In this document: in pieces, positions 8,181 to 17,306 of the stretch | Numbering within the stretch: position 1 is the stretch's first letter | Layout of the letters: each line of letters starts with the position of its first letter | From: Rhizocola hellebori | GTDB taxonomy: Bacteria > Actinomycetota > Actinomycetes > Mycobacteriales > Micromonosporaceae | Assembly: GCF_016862955.1 (NCBI RefSeq) | Contig: NZ_BONY01000009.1 | Location: 143,098-207,097, forward strand | Reading direction: 5' to 3' | Length of the DNA stretch: 64,000 bases | Made by a program: the position numbers and the translations under genes | Notes under the pieces: model-generated | The model's database searches: none | What the model was told of the DNA's origin: nothing | What the model saw: the letters and a program-made list of their open reading frames with translations, nothing else

Positions 8181-9365
8181 TCAGGGCCGGTTTCCGGTGG
8201 GGATGACGATGGGCGTGGTGGTCGTTGAGCCGCCCCTGTTGAGGAACAGCATCGCCAAGGCCCGGATGAACTGGTCGAGCATGTAGAACTGCAGTGGCGC
8301 AACGGGGATGAGGCCTTCCCGGAACGCGATGTAGGCGGGCCACGCGGTGCGGATGAGGGCCGCGGCAACGTAGTCGCGTGGCAGCCTGAGCCAGTCGCCG
8401 ATCTCGTTGCTGAGCACGTACCGGACGAATTCGTTGAGGAAGCCGCGGGTCACTCCCAGGTCGACCTGCGCTGTGAGCCCGAGCAAATCCTCTGCCAGCT
8501 CTCGTCCTTCTGGTGTCACGGTGAGGATCGGTGTGAGCACCTGGGCCGATTGTGCGTAGGCGGCGGCCCACGTCTGCGGGATGAATTCGTCGCGCACTCC
8601 GAGCAGGTGGATGGCGACCTGCCAGCTGTGCAGGAAGGCGTCCTCCTGCGCCGCCGTCATCGGCACGCGCCACTCTTTGAGCTTCTTGTGGACGAAGGTG
8701 CCGAGGCTGTGGAAGGTGACCAGGATGTCGCCGTTGCTGATCGGGATCCTCCCCGGCTCTTGCGCGCCCGCCCGCCATTGCGGCGACTGTGGGAGCAGAT
8801 GCCTTACCGCGGCGTGCACCAGACGGGTCTTGTTGGCGGTGACCACGAACTGGCCGCTGGGCTCGAACGCGTTCAGGTCGCTGAGGTCGTAGCCGAAGGT
8901 GAACGTTTTGGCCGCGCGGTCCTGCATGTTTGCGCCGCCCGCTGACCAGTACACCGACCTGGCCTCGCGTGGGATCACTGTGCTCATGATGCCACTGCCC
9001 AGGCCGTAGAGCATGAAAAGGTAAGTGTCCTTGCGCCGGTTGAAGTCGGCGGCGAGGCGGAGCTTGGTGCGATCGGCCCACGACGGCAACGTGTTGTGCT
9101 GCTGCAGGTGTGCCTGGAGCTCGGTGGGCAGGCCGCTGGGCAGCGGATCGCCGTTGCTCACCCATGACCGCATCGCGGTGTTGACCGCCGGGATCTGGCC
9201 GGTGGTGAGCAGGCCGGCGAGCAGCCCGTCCACTTCGTTGTCCCAGGCCCACCACGGGTCGGCGCCCAGGGCTGGCGTTGCCGTGGCCACGCCAGCGCCT
9301 GCCGCGCTGACCAAGCCGAGTGCGGCACCGAGCGACAGCACGTGCCGTCTGCTGAGATGACTCAT
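8181..9365 (-). CDS. lcp: latex clearing protein (rubber oxygenase Lcp)
   Basis: This 394-residue protein has a Tat-type signal (SRRHVLSLGAALG, ending near ATPALGA) and a DUF2236 domain. Residues Glu134, Arg150, Lys153, Thr154 and His184 reproduce the spacing I recall for Glu148, Arg164, Lys167, Thr168 and haem-ligand His198 of Streptomyces LcpK30, in the contexts PREARSVYW, MQDRAAKTF and TRLVHAAVRH. Lcp enzymes are exported b-type haem dioxygenases that cleave the double bonds of cis-1,4-polyisoprene into oligoisoprenoid aldehyde-ketones. The start ATG 9365 was chosen because it places the twin arginines at residues 6-7; a longer frame runs to 9407. No oxiAB aldehyde oxidase genes lie in the window. 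Confidence 0.92.
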   Translation of the reverse strand: MSHLSRRHVLSLGAALGLVSAAGAGVATATPALGADPWWAWDNEVDGLLAGLLTTGQIPAVNTAMRSWVSNGDPLPSGLPTELQAHLQQHNTLPSWADRTKLRLAADFNRRKDTYLFMLYGLGSGIMSTVIPREARSVYWSAGGANMQDRAAKTFTFGYDLSDLNAFEPSGQFVVTANKTRLVHAAVRHLLPQSPQWRAGAQEPGRIPISNGDILVTFHSLGTFVHKKLKEWRVPMTAAQEDAFLHSWQVAIHLLGVRDEFIPQTWAAAYAQSAQVLTPILTVTPEGRELAEDLLGLTAQVDLGVTRGFLNEFVRYVLSNEIGDWLRLPRDYVAAALIRTAWPAYIAFREGLIPVAPLQFYMLDQFIRALAMLFLNRGGSTTTTPIVIPTGNRP

Positions 9366-9769
9366 TAACTTACCCGCTTCCTTGGAGGCATGGCGCTGCT
9401 CATGCAAGGCCTAAATCACTGACAGACTGGGCTTACAAGAGGGACGGTGCGACGCTTTCACGACTCTCGATGTGCGATTACCGGTTAACATAGCGAAGCC
9501 ATCGGCTTGTCGGCAAGGCGTCTGCGCTGTCAATCTCGGCCGGCCCCCGGGGGCTAGGCCTCACCACGCCATGAACTCGTGGGGGTACGGGCGCGCAAAA
9601 TCGCCGCCGGCTGGATGGACAAGCCGGCGGCGAGTTTGCCGATTACACAGGCTGGCACAGCCTTTTGACGCTCATCGAGGTCCTGCATCGCCACGGTCTG
9701 GCGGCCTCGCATTTGGACAGAGCGCGGCGAAGTCCAGACAGACCCCCTCGCCCCGCGCCTCCAGCAGAT
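9366..9769. other. intergenic region between lcp and the MFS gene
   Basis: These 404 bases hold the presumed lcp promoter region and, near the MFS end, a strong stem-loop listed separately. No convincing coding sequence was found; the small open frames have poor codon bias. Confidence 0.6.
9601..9633 (-). terminator. 12-bp stem-loop terminator of the MFS gene
   Basis: A perfect 12-bp inverted repeat (TCGCCGCCGGCT ... AGCCGGCGGCGA) encloses a 9-nt loop. On the minus strand it is followed by ATTTTGCG, a short T-run. It sits 137 bp downstream of the MFS stop codon and upstream of lcp, so it would end MFS transcription before the next gene. Confidence 0.7.
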
Positions 9770-11296
9770 TCAGTGGCTGTGCCCGACGCTGTCGGGTTGG
9801 CTGTCCGCCCTGGCCGGGAGGAGCAGCGCGGTGATGATCACGGCGATGGACAACACCACACCGATGATGAACGCCAGCCGCATGCCGTCGAGATTGGCGA
9901 CCGTGGCCGCGACACCTTCGGCCTTAAGCGAATCGGCTCGCGCGCTCATCACGGTGACCACGAGCGCTGTGCCGAAGGCCGCTGCCACCTGCTGCAGCGT
10001 GCCCAGGATCGAGCTGCCGTGGGCATACAGGTGCGGCGGAACCGCGCCGAGCCCCAGGGTGAAGACCGGGGTGAAGGTCGCGGCGAGACCCAGCATCATC
10101 AGCGTGTGCACCAGGAGGACCTGCCAGTACGGCATGGTCATCGAGACCTGGGTGAAGCCGGCTAGCGCGACAGCGATCGCGATCGCGCCGGGGATGATCA
10201 GAACCCGTCCGCCGAACCTGTCGAACAGACGGCCCACGGTCGGCCCGAGCAGACCCATCGCGAGGCCGCCCGGCATCACCAGCAGCCCGGTCTGCAGGGC
10301 GCTGAGCCCACGGATGTTCTGCAGGTAGAGCGGCAGCAGGATCATCGAGCCGAGCATCGCCATGAAGGCGACCGACATCAGGATCAGCGCGATCGTGTAG
10401 GTGCGGTGCTTGAGGGTGCGCAGGTCCATGAGCGGCACGCCATGCTTCTGCAGCCACAGCTGGCGGCCGACGAAAACGGCGATAGCGGCCAGCCCGGCCA
10501 CGACGATCGCGGTGGCCAGCCCCATGCTGCCGCCCTGGAACCGGCTCAGACCGTAGACCAGGCCACCGAAGCCGAAGGCGGCCAAGGCCACGCTGAACCA
10601 GTCGATGGTGCTGACCTCCGGCTCGCCGACGTTCTCCAGCTGCTTCATGCCACCCCAGGTGATCAGAGCGGCGATGGGAAGCACCACAGCGAACAGCAGA
10701 CGCCAGGACCCGAAGTTGAGGATCACCCCAGAGATCGCCGGGCCCATCGCGGGTGCGACCGAAATGGCCAAGGTGACGTTGCCCATCACCCTTCCCCGGT
10801 CATGCTCGGGCACCACATGCATCAACGTGGTCATCAGAAGCGGAAACATCACCGCCGTGCCCGACGCCTGAATGATGCGGGCGCCAAGGAGCACTTCAAA
10901 GCTCGGCGCGACGATGGCCAATGTGGTGCCGAGCAGGAACAAACCCATCGCGGTGGCGTAAGCGCCGCGAGTGGACACCCGCTGCAGGAACCAGCCCGTA
11001 ATCGGGATCACCGCCGCCATGGTCAGCATGAAGGCGGTGGAAAGCCATTGCGCCGTCTGTTCGGTGATGTTCAGCGCGCCCATCAGGCTCGGGATCGCGT
11101 TAATCATGATCGTCTCATTGAGAATGACCACAAACGTGGCCAGCACAAGCAGCCGGATCACGGGCGGGGTGCGACCTGAGGTCGCGGTCACGGCCTCGGC
11201 GGGTGAGTCAAGCTGCTGGCTGAGCACAGTACCTCGATCATGGTTGGAGGAAAGAAAGTGGTCATGGTCGGCGGTCTTAGTAGCAATAGCGGTCAT
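9770..11296 (-). CDS. MFS drug exporter, DHA2/EmrB-QacA family
   Basis: The protein is about 508 residues with a hydrophilic N-terminus (about 45 aa) and about 14 transmembrane helices, the count typical of DHA2 proton-driven drug exporters. Family signatures include LNETIMINAIPSL in helix 1, WLSTAFMLTMAAVIPITGW, GARIIQASGTAVMFPLL and a motif-C-like APAMGPAISGVIL. It would expel hydrophobic drugs or metabolites across the membrane. Start choice is uncertain: ATG 11296 is used, while ATG 11311, GTG 11317 and TTG 11323 are in frame. No regulator is adjacent. Confidence 0.9.
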   Translation of the reverse strand: MTAIATKTADHDHFLSSNHDRGTVLSQQLDSPAEAVTATSGRTPPVIRLLVLATFVVILNETIMINAIPSLMGALNITEQTAQWLSTAFMLTMAAVIPITGWFLQRVSTRGAYATAMGLFLLGTTLAIVAPSFEVLLGARIIQASGTAVMFPLLMTTLMHVVPEHDRGRVMGNVTLAISVAPAMGPAISGVILNFGSWRLLFAVVLPIAALITWGGMKQLENVGEPEVSTIDWFSVALAAFGFGGLVYGLSRFQGGSMGLATAIVVAGLAAIAVFVGRQLWLQKHGVPLMDLRTLKHRTYTIALILMSVAFMAMLGSMILLPLYLQNIRGLSALQTGLLVMPGGLAMGLLGPTVGRLFDRFGGRVLIIPGAIAIAVALAGFTQVSMTMPYWQVLLVHTLMMLGLAATFTPVFTLGLGAVPPHLYAHGSSILGTLQQVAAAFGTALVVTVMSARADSLKAEGVAATVANLDGMRLAFIIGVVLSIAVIITALLLPARADSQPDSVGHSH

Positions 11297-11495
11297 GCCA
11301 ATACTGACCATCGCCACCGACAAAACTCATCGCAGCGATCCACATTGCAGCAATTTCTGCCAGGTATCACCCCGTTTTCGCCCAGCCCGGCGACGCCTAC
11401 ACCCCCTTCTGACCTGCAAGTTGTCAATCAGGGAGAGCCTCAGTCCAATAGGGGGTGGCGAACATCACGGTTTGAGCGGCACGAGAAGATTGGGC

Positions 11496-12038
11496 ATGGA
11501 GTTCTTCTGTTACCACCGCGACCGGACTGGCTCCGCGGCCCTGCGCGGTGAACTGTTGGAGGCGCACTGGTCCTACATGGACCGGTACGAAGTCGAGCTG
11601 ATCGCCCGCGGGCCGACGTTCACCGACGATGACACGCCGACCGGAAGCGTGCACATCGTCGACCTTCCCGATCCCGCTGCCGCCCGCGCCTTCGCGTTCG
11701 ATGAACCCAACTACCAGGCCGGGGTGTACCGCGACGTAATGCTGCGCCGGTGGCACAACACGTTGGGCCGCACCATGTGGGAGTTCCCCGGAGGCCGGCC
11801 AGATGGCGGCCTGTACCTGGTCCTCGGTCTGGGCAGCGGGAAAGCCGAGGATCACCTCACCGCGGATCGGGAGGCACTGATCGCGTATGGTCCGCTGCTG
11901 TCAGACGACGGCGCGGCCTGGCTCGGCACCGCCGCGCTCGTCCAGGCGCCTGACGCGGCAAAGGCACGGGCGATCCTGCCCCCGAGCGGGTACGCCGAAA
12001 TCGAGGTGCACAACTGGGAAATGGGCGGCCGGCGCTGA
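11496..12038 (+). CDS. YCII-related domain protein (two YciI-like halves)
   Basis: The 180-residue protein begins FFCYHRDR. It has the ferredoxin-like pattern of YciI proteins in the N-terminal half (WSYMDRYEVELIARGPTF, then GSVHIVDLPDPAAARAF, then FDEPNYQAGVYRDV). A degenerate second copy follows (ADREALIAYGPLLSDDGAAW, then ALVQAPDAAKARAILPP). YciI-like proteins are small, often orphan enzymes or binding proteins; the role here is unknown. It starts at ATG 11496, in the region between the MFS gene and the secreted protein gene. Confidence 0.75.
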   Translation: MEFFCYHRDRTGSAALRGELLEAHWSYMDRYEVELIARGPTFTDDDTPTGSVHIVDLPDPAAARAFAFDEPNYQAGVYRDVMLRRWHNTLGRTMWEFPGGRPDGGLYLVLGLGSGKAEDHLTADREALIAYGPLLSDDGAAWLGTAALVQAPDAAKARAILPPSGYAEIEVHNWEMGGRR

Positions 12039-12121
12039 CCTCGGCCTCCCCCATTGACGGCTTAATCTATGGACGTTAATCTCTGCGCATTGATCTCCGC
12101 CTATCACTGTGGAGGAATGCC

Positions 12122-12760
12122 ATGCCCCGGCTTGCCCGTAGCGTCCTGAGGTGTGCTGTCGCCGTCGCCCTCACCACCGGCGCCACCGCACTCGCGTTCC
12201 CCACCGCGGCGCACGCCAGCCCGCCGACCATCCCCTGCACCGGCGCCAACCGTGGCCAGATAGTGACCGAGGTCGACTCCGCACAGGTGGACCCGGTGCT
12301 GACCCAGTTCAAGGCGATCAACATCGACCCCGGGACCACCGGCGAGATCACCGAGACGCTCAGCGTCATGGAGACCGTGACCACCACCGTGGGCGCCTCG
12401 GCGGAGATCAGCAGCTCGGCGGGCGCGCTGCTGGCCAAGGTCTCGGTGAAGATCGGCTTCACGGTGCAGCATGTCACCTCGAACACCAGCACCGAGACCA
12501 CCACCATGCGGTGGACCTTCAGCCAGCCCGGCTACTACGGCCTCTACAAGGGGACCCGGAAGGTATCGGGCCGGTTCCAGAATTGGCAGTGCATCACCAA
12601 GTCGTCCACGAGCACCGGCGGCTTCTGGGGAATCTCCGTGCCCATCAACGGGACGCCTTACACCACCTTCGACAGCATCGAGGTCGGCACCATCCGCTGC
12701 GGTGAGCCCGCCCCGCCCGGCTCCCTGCGCCTGGTCGCCCACCAACAGCTCGGCTGCTGA
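12122..12760 (+). CDS. secreted protein with alternating Ser/Thr beta-strand region
   Basis: The 212-residue protein has a clear Sec signal peptide (1-32, cleavage after AHA) and a good ribosome site (GGAGG at 12110-12115). The mature part is rich in alternating Thr/Ser and hydrophobic residues from about 70 to 145 (ITETLSVMETVTTTVGASAE, then VQHVTSNTSTETTTMRW), predicting long amphipathic beta hairpins. Four cysteines in the mature part could form disulphides. This pattern recalls the insertion strands of aerolysin/ETX-type beta-pore-forming proteins, but I cannot prove homology. The gene is monocistronic. Confidence 0.8.
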   Translation: MPRLARSVLRCAVAVALTTGATALAFPTAAHASPPTIPCTGANRGQIVTEVDSAQVDPVLTQFKAINIDPGTTGEITETLSVMETVTTTVGASAEISSSAGALLAKVSVKIGFTVQHVTSNTSTETTTMRWTFSQPGYYGLYKGTRKVSGRFQNWQCITKSSTSTGGFWGISVPINGTPYTTFDSIEVGTIRCGEPAPPGSLRLVAHQQLGC

Positions 12761-12850
12761 GTACGCCGCCGACCGAGCACCGCCCTTACCGGCTCTCCTC
12801 GGAAGACGCGCGGGGCACCTGAAGTGGCAAGGAGCGGGTACAAAGAGCGC

Positions 12851-13627
12851 ATGATATTGCCAGAGCCGCGCAGATCGCGGTTGCTCGTCGTGGCCGGAGT
12901 CGCGCTGTGCATCGCCGGGACGGCGATACAGGTGGTGGCCTACCGAACACGCAGCCTGCTGCTGTCAAACCTCTCCCTGGCATGGCTGCTGCTCGTCCTC
13001 GCCACCGGCATTGCGCTGGGCGTGTTGGCTCTCAAGCATTTCATCGCCTCGGAGAGGCGGCCGACGCGATTTGTGGCAGATGGCACCGGCTTCTGGGCGT
13101 CCACTGTATTTCCTCCGGGCTTCATAGTTTTTCTGCTGTTGCTGCTGGCCGCCAACAACTACGCCCAGGTCATCAACAAATGGAACGACGCAGACCGCAC
13201 CTTCGCCATCGTCGGCACGGCCTTGGGCGTTCTCATGACTCCGGTCCTCGCCATGTTGGTCACCCACGCCTGGCGAGCCACCACACTCAAACTGACCCCC
13301 GATGGCGTTACCGTTTACACGCCCCTGCTGCGCAGGACGATCCCCTGGGAGGCGCTCGCCGCGGGCGGGCCACCACGTCCGCTGACGACGGCAAACCGGC
13401 TCCAGCTCATAACGACCCGCCCTGAACTGGTGAGCCAGCGAGGCTGGCCGGTCATGAGCGGGACAAGGCAGGTGCCGGCCATCCCGCTGCAACTCAACGT
13501 GCATCCGTGGTTCGTGGCTGACGCGATCCGTTGGTACGCAGAGCATCCGGAGGACCGTCCGGCGATCGGCCAGCCCGCTGAGCATGATCGGCTGCTGGCG
13601 GCGATCGTTGCCCGGCCTGCTGCGTAA
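12851..13627 (+). CDS. membrane protein with PH-like C-terminal domain
   Basis: The 258-residue protein has four transmembrane helices (about 10-30, 38-60, 85-107, 122-143). A cytoplasmic domain (about 148-255) follows, in which LKLTPDGVTVYTPLLRRTIPWEAL matches the start of bacterial PH-like domains (strand, turn, strand, W-E at the helix). The function is unknown. It is on the same strand as, but 90 bp downstream of, the secreted protein gene, and its stop nearly abuts the convergent gene at 13640. Confidence 0.75.
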   Translation: MILPEPRRSRLLVVAGVALCIAGTAIQVVAYRTRSLLLSNLSLAWLLLVLATGIALGVLALKHFIASERRPTRFVADGTGFWASTVFPPGFIVFLLLLLAANNYAQVINKWNDADRTFAIVGTALGVLMTPVLAMLVTHAWRATTLKLTPDGVTVYTPLLRRTIPWEALAAGGPPRPLTTANRLQLITTRPELVSQRGWPVMSGTRQVPAIPLQLNVHPWFVADAIRWYAEHPEDRPAIGQPAEHDRLLAAIVARPAA

Positions 13628-13639
13628 CACCCTGCGCGC

Positions 13640-14170
13640 TTAGTAAGGCAGGGCGATACCCCGGTGGCGGGCGAAGCTGCGGTGGGCCTTGACGATCGCA
13701 TCGAGCCAGCGGGCGAGCATCTCGTCGGCCCGGTACACCCGTGCCATCCGAACCTCGAAGGACTCGGTGTCGTGATGGTTGACGCTATCGACGTCGGGCT
13801 GCGCGGCGAGCTCCTCCACCAGCAGGTCGGGGTCGGACTCTTGATGTGACTGGTAGGGCTGGACAAGGTACCCGACCGCATCGCCGAAGCTCAGCGTCCA
13901 GTTAAGGCCGTCGCCGGTGCCGAGCGACAATTCGACGCATAGTTGGGCCCTGGTAAGGGCGAGCGTATGACCCGGCCACGCCTCCTCGACCGACGTCAGG
14001 ACCGGCGGAATCGCGTCGAGGACGACCGCGACCGTCGCACAGGCCGCGAGCTGGCCGCCGCTGTACACCACGTTGCGCAGGTCGCCGTACCCGTCTAAGG
14101 GAATGATGCCAGGGGCCGCGTAGGCCGGCAGCCCGGCTGCGTGCTTGGTTCCGTCGGAAGGGGATCTCAT
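13640..14170 (-). CDS. hypothetical soluble protein
   Basis: The protein is 176 residues from ATG 14170; an earlier in-frame start at 14203 would add 11. Codon use is strongly coding-like. It appears to be a single alpha/beta domain with a helix-rich C-terminus (MARVYRADEMLARWLDAIVKAHRSFARHRG). I see no signal peptide, membrane segment or recognised motif. Confidence 0.7.
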   Translation of the reverse strand: MRSPSDGTKHAAGLPAYAAPGIIPLDGYGDLRNVVYSGGQLAACATVAVVLDAIPPVLTSVEEAWPGHTLALTRAQLCVELSLGTGDGLNWTLSFGDAVGYLVQPYQSHQESDPDLLVEELAAQPDVDSVNHHDTESFEVRMARVYRADEMLARWLDAIVKAHRSFARHRGIALPY

Positions 14171-14284
14171 TGCGATCAATATAGAGGATGACGGCGTGTT
14201 CAAAGTGGAGGTTCATCTTCCATGCCGTAGACAATCCCCGATCCCAAGGTCGATTGACGACTGGGGCCAAGCCGAGACATCGCC

Positions 14285-15820
14285 GTGATCAAGATCGGCG
14301 AGCCTGTTGCCATGACGACGGGGAGACGCGCCGATGCCCTCGGCCCGTGCCTAGCCTGGATTTCGCATCCGCTCAGTGTGGCCGGGCTGGCGCTGCTGCT
14401 GATCAACGACCATTTGCTCAAGGACGCCTGGCCGGGCGTCATCACCGGAAAGCTCAGCGACATCGCCGGGATGCTGATGTTTCCACCGGTTCTGGCGGTG
14501 ATGCTGGCGATATTGCTACCGGCCGTCTCGGGCCGGTTCCTCGCCGGTTTCGCTGTCATTGCCACGGGTGTGTGCTTCGCCGTCCTAAAGGTCAGTCCTG
14601 TGGTGGCCGAGCTCGCGTCGCGGGCCTGGTCCGTGCCGAATGGGCCGTCGGCCGTGCTCGCGGACAGCACCGACCTCGTCGCGTTGCCAGTGCTTGCGCT
14701 GACATGGGCGGTGTGGCGGCGCTGCCGCAAAAAGGCGGCGACGGACCGGTTTGCGCGCCAGGTCCGAGCCTTGGTGCTGGTGCCGGCCGGGCTACTGGCC
14801 ACGGTCGCCACGTCAGCCGCGTCCTATGACACCGTGACGTGGGTCGGTGAGATCGACGGACAGATGGCCTACGGCTACGGGATAGTCAATCGCGACAGCA
14901 CCGACGCGATCCACAGCATCGGCGTCAGCGCGGACGGCGGCCACACGTTCACTCCTTTGCCCACCAAGGAGCAGCCGGTGCGGCACACCAAGGCGTGCAC
15001 CGGCTCGATCTGCTACCAGGTCGTGCCTGGCGAGCTGCACGTGCAGGAAAGCCGCGACGGCGGCGTCACCTGGAGCACCGCCTGGCAGATCGCGGGCTGG
15101 CAATACCGGGCGCTCGCCGCCGACCATCTCGACCTCAACGACCCGAAAAATGCCCTCGCTTCCCAATGCATCGCCATTTTTGAAGGCTCAGACGGGTACG
15201 TGGTGATGGTGGCCAACGCCCGCGACGGCCTGCTGCGCCGGGACGCGTCCGGCCACTGGGAACGTCTCGGTGTGCCGGGATCGACAATGGTGCCGCTGCG
15301 CGCCGAGCCGGACTTCACCGGGCACCGTGTCTTGGCCGCCACGCTCGGCGTGGTCGCCGTCGGTCTGGCCGGCCTAGGTCTGCTGGTCGCCTCGCGCCGA
15401 CATGTCGTGCCGCCGCGGCGCGCCCGAGCTTTCGCCTTTTTGGTGCCTGCCGCGTTCGTGTTCGATGTGTGTATCTTCCTGCCCGATCGCCTGACTCCCG
15501 TGCTGTGGCTGCTGTGGGGATTGGTGAACGCGGCTGCCCTGCTCGCGTGCGGCGCGGTTGCTCTCGTCCTGCCGCTGCGCCAGACGGCGGCGCTCGTCCC
15601 GGTCGCGGCCGCCACCGCATGGATTGCCCAGATCGTCTACAGGGTCGAGCCGGCGTCGGACGCCGACCTGTTCTTCTTCCGCGCCGGCAGTGGCCTGGCC
15701 GAGACGGCACAGTCGGCGGTCTCGCTGGTGCCGGTGGCGATCGGCATGGCTGCCGCGGCGGTGGCGGCATTCATGGCGAGCCGGATCCGCAGCACCGCCG
15801 ACCACCAGCCCGCACCGTAG
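14285..15820 (+). CDS. polytopic membrane protein with sialidase-like (BNR) exported domain
   Basis: The 511-residue protein has about five N-terminal transmembrane helices (to about residue 170). An exported domain (about 180-345) has two Asp-box-like turns (SADGGHTFTPL and SRDGGVTWSTA), the hallmark of BNR/sialidase-type propellers. About five C-terminal helices follow (350-500). Only two Asp-box turns are visible, too few for a full propeller. The role is unknown; it may bind an extracellular ligand. GTG 14285 is the longest start and ATG 14312 also fits. Confidence 0.8.
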   Translation: MIKIGEPVAMTTGRRADALGPCLAWISHPLSVAGLALLLINDHLLKDAWPGVITGKLSDIAGMLMFPPVLAVMLAILLPAVSGRFLAGFAVIATGVCFAVLKVSPVVAELASRAWSVPNGPSAVLADSTDLVALPVLALTWAVWRRCRKKAATDRFARQVRALVLVPAGLLATVATSAASYDTVTWVGEIDGQMAYGYGIVNRDSTDAIHSIGVSADGGHTFTPLPTKEQPVRHTKACTGSICYQVVPGELHVQESRDGGVTWSTAWQIAGWQYRALAADHLDLNDPKNALASQCIAIFEGSDGYVVMVANARDGLLRRDASGHWERLGVPGSTMVPLRAEPDFTGHRVLAATLGVVAVGLAGLGLLVASRRHVVPPRRARAFAFLVPAAFVFDVCIFLPDRLTPVLWLLWGLVNAAALLACGAVALVLPLRQTAALVPVAAATAWIAQIVYRVEPASDADLFFFRAGSGLAETAQSAVSLVPVAIGMAAAAVAAFMASRIRSTADHQPAP

Positions 15821-15864
15821 AACGTCCAAACTGGACGGCGACCCGGCGTGGGTGGCCGGGCCTG

Positions 15865-15906
15865 GCGTCCTCGTGGCCAGCGCTTCCGCGCCGGCCACGA
15901 GGACGC
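15865..15906. terminator. 14-bp stem-loop between convergent genes
   Basis: A perfect inverted repeat of 14 bp (GCGTCCTCGTGGCC ... GGCCACGAGGACGC) has a 14-nt loop and lies between the convergent stops at 15820 and 15922. It has no T-tract, which is usual for actinobacterial terminators. It probably serves both genes. Confidence 0.65.
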
Positions 15907-15921
15907 GAAATGCGGGTTGGC

Positions 15922-16302
15922 CTAGCGGATGGGCTTGTGACGGGAGGCGACCCTTAGCGCCCACCAGATGAGCGGCGCTTGCAGGGGTAGCCGGCCGTAG
16001 GCGATCGCCCGCTGGACCGGCGGGCGATGGCGCCAATCCATTGCCATCTTCACGTTGGCCGGGAAGACGGCCGCGAACAGCCCGGCCGCGGCGAGGCTGC
16101 CGACGCGGCGGGAACGTGGGTGCGCGACCGCAGCCGCGACGGTCAGCTCGGCCAACCCGCTGGCGTAGGTCCACAATCTCGGCGATCCGGGCAGACGGCG
16201 CGGCACGATCGCGTCGTAGGGTCGCGGCGCGGCGAAGTGCGTTAGAGCGGCTCCAGCCAGCAAGGCTGCCAGCGCCAAGGCGGACCGATCGGGCTCAGGC
16301 AT
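15922..16302 (-). CDS. DoxX-like membrane protein
   Basis: The 126-residue protein has about four hydrophobic segments. The pattern HFAAPRPYDAIVPRRLPGSPRLWTYASGLAEL matches the DoxX/DoxD-like membrane family, where an N-terminal helix leads to an acid-proline-rich turn and a conserved helix bearing AEL. Family members are small integral membrane proteins, some linked to redox or thiosulfate metabolism; the role here is undetermined. ATG 16302 gives the family's usual length. Confidence 0.82.
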   Translation of the reverse strand: MPEPDRSALALAALLAGAALTHFAAPRPYDAIVPRRLPGSPRLWTYASGLAELTVAAAVAHPRSRRVGSLAAAGLFAAVFPANVKMAMDWRHRPPVQRAIAYGRLPLQAPLIWWALRVASRHKPIR

Positions 16303-16418
16303 GTCCCCCAGTATCCTCGGCCGCCAGTGGCTCAGCCGCGCGAGCCCGACGCCGGGCCGGATGGCTTTTGGGACTGCTCCATCCAGCCCGGCGCGGTCTT
16401 CGTACCCAGAAAAATCTG

Positions 16419-17306
16419 TCAGGCGGCTGCGGCCGAGAGGTCGACGGCCAAGGCCGAGTTGTCGCATGCCCCTATCGAGGCACACAGCGAGTCGATAAGG
16501 GAACCGACGAAGGCCGCCGCGCCCGCCGCGAAGAACACGGTCACCGCCATCCTCGCCACCGCGGAGACCGTCAGCCCGCCAGCCGTGGCCAATGCGGCGA
16601 CGGAGCTCGAGGTCTCGAGCACGGCAACCGCGCCGGCCGCGCCAGCGGGTCCGGCCGCTATACAGGCGGCCGCAACGGCCACGAACGCCGCCGCTGCGCA
16701 ACCGACCACGAAGCCCTTGCACAGCGCGCAACTCAGCCATCCGCCCATGGCTTCCGCCTCCGCGCCGGTCGGGAAATGCACCGTCTTGAGCCAGGTCATG
16801 AACTGTGCGCAGCAGTCCGGAGCATTGCCGATCTGCTGACGCAGATTGAGCATGGCTGAGCGCGGGAACCCGGCCGCGTACATGAGGGTCATCGGGTCGG
16901 CGTTCCATGCGGGGTAAAGCGAAGGAGCACTGGATACCAGCGAGATGATCTGCCGCGTGATCGATCCGGTGTCCTCCATCTCGCGAAGCAGCGGGATCGC
17001 CACCGGCGCAACGCCACCGGTGATTTGCGCGACGTTCCCGGCATCGACCGTGATGGCGAGCTGACCCTCACCCATGTACAGACACTGCTGTTTGTCGTTG
17101 ATCAGCAACGCCCACTGACCGGGACCCGGACCTGCTCCGATGTCCCTGATGGTCAACGAGCCCAGGTCGCCGGCCGAGACGACATAGGCCGATCCCTGCG
17201 GACCGAGCCGTTCGCCGAAAGCGCGCGGTCCCACCGCATTCGGGTTTCCTCCCCAAATCGCGCCCTTTTCGCCGGTCGGCGTCGTCAGACTGTTGATGTG
17301 CCACAT
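16419..17306 (-). CDS. hypothetical protein with Cys/Ala-rich hydrophobic C-terminus
   Basis: The 295-residue protein starts at ATG 17306 behind a strong ribosome site (AAGGGGAGA). Residues 1-105 form a Gly-rich strand domain. Residues 110-185 are helical. Residues 188-285 are very hydrophobic and Ala/Cys-rich (LSCALCKGFVVGCAAAAFVA, later IDSLCASIGACDNS), with two or three potential membrane helices. No N-terminal signal peptide is seen. The Cys-spaced hydrophobic tail is reminiscent of halocin-C8-like or leaderless bacteriocin domains, but this is only a resemblance. Confidence 0.75.
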   Translation of the reverse strand: MWHINSLTTPTGEKGAIWGGNPNAVGPRAFGERLGPQGSAYVVSAGDLGSLTIRDIGAGPGPGQWALLINDKQQCLYMGEGQLAITVDAGNVAQITGGVAPVAIPLLREMEDTGSITRQIISLVSSAPSLYPAWNADPMTLMYAAGFPRSAMLNLRQQIGNAPDCCAQFMTWLKTVHFPTGAEAEAMGGWLSCALCKGFVVGCAAAAFVAVAAACIAAGPAGAAGAVAVLETSSSVAALATAGGLTVSAVARMAVTVFFAAGAAAFVGSLIDSLCASIGACDNSALAVDLSAAAA

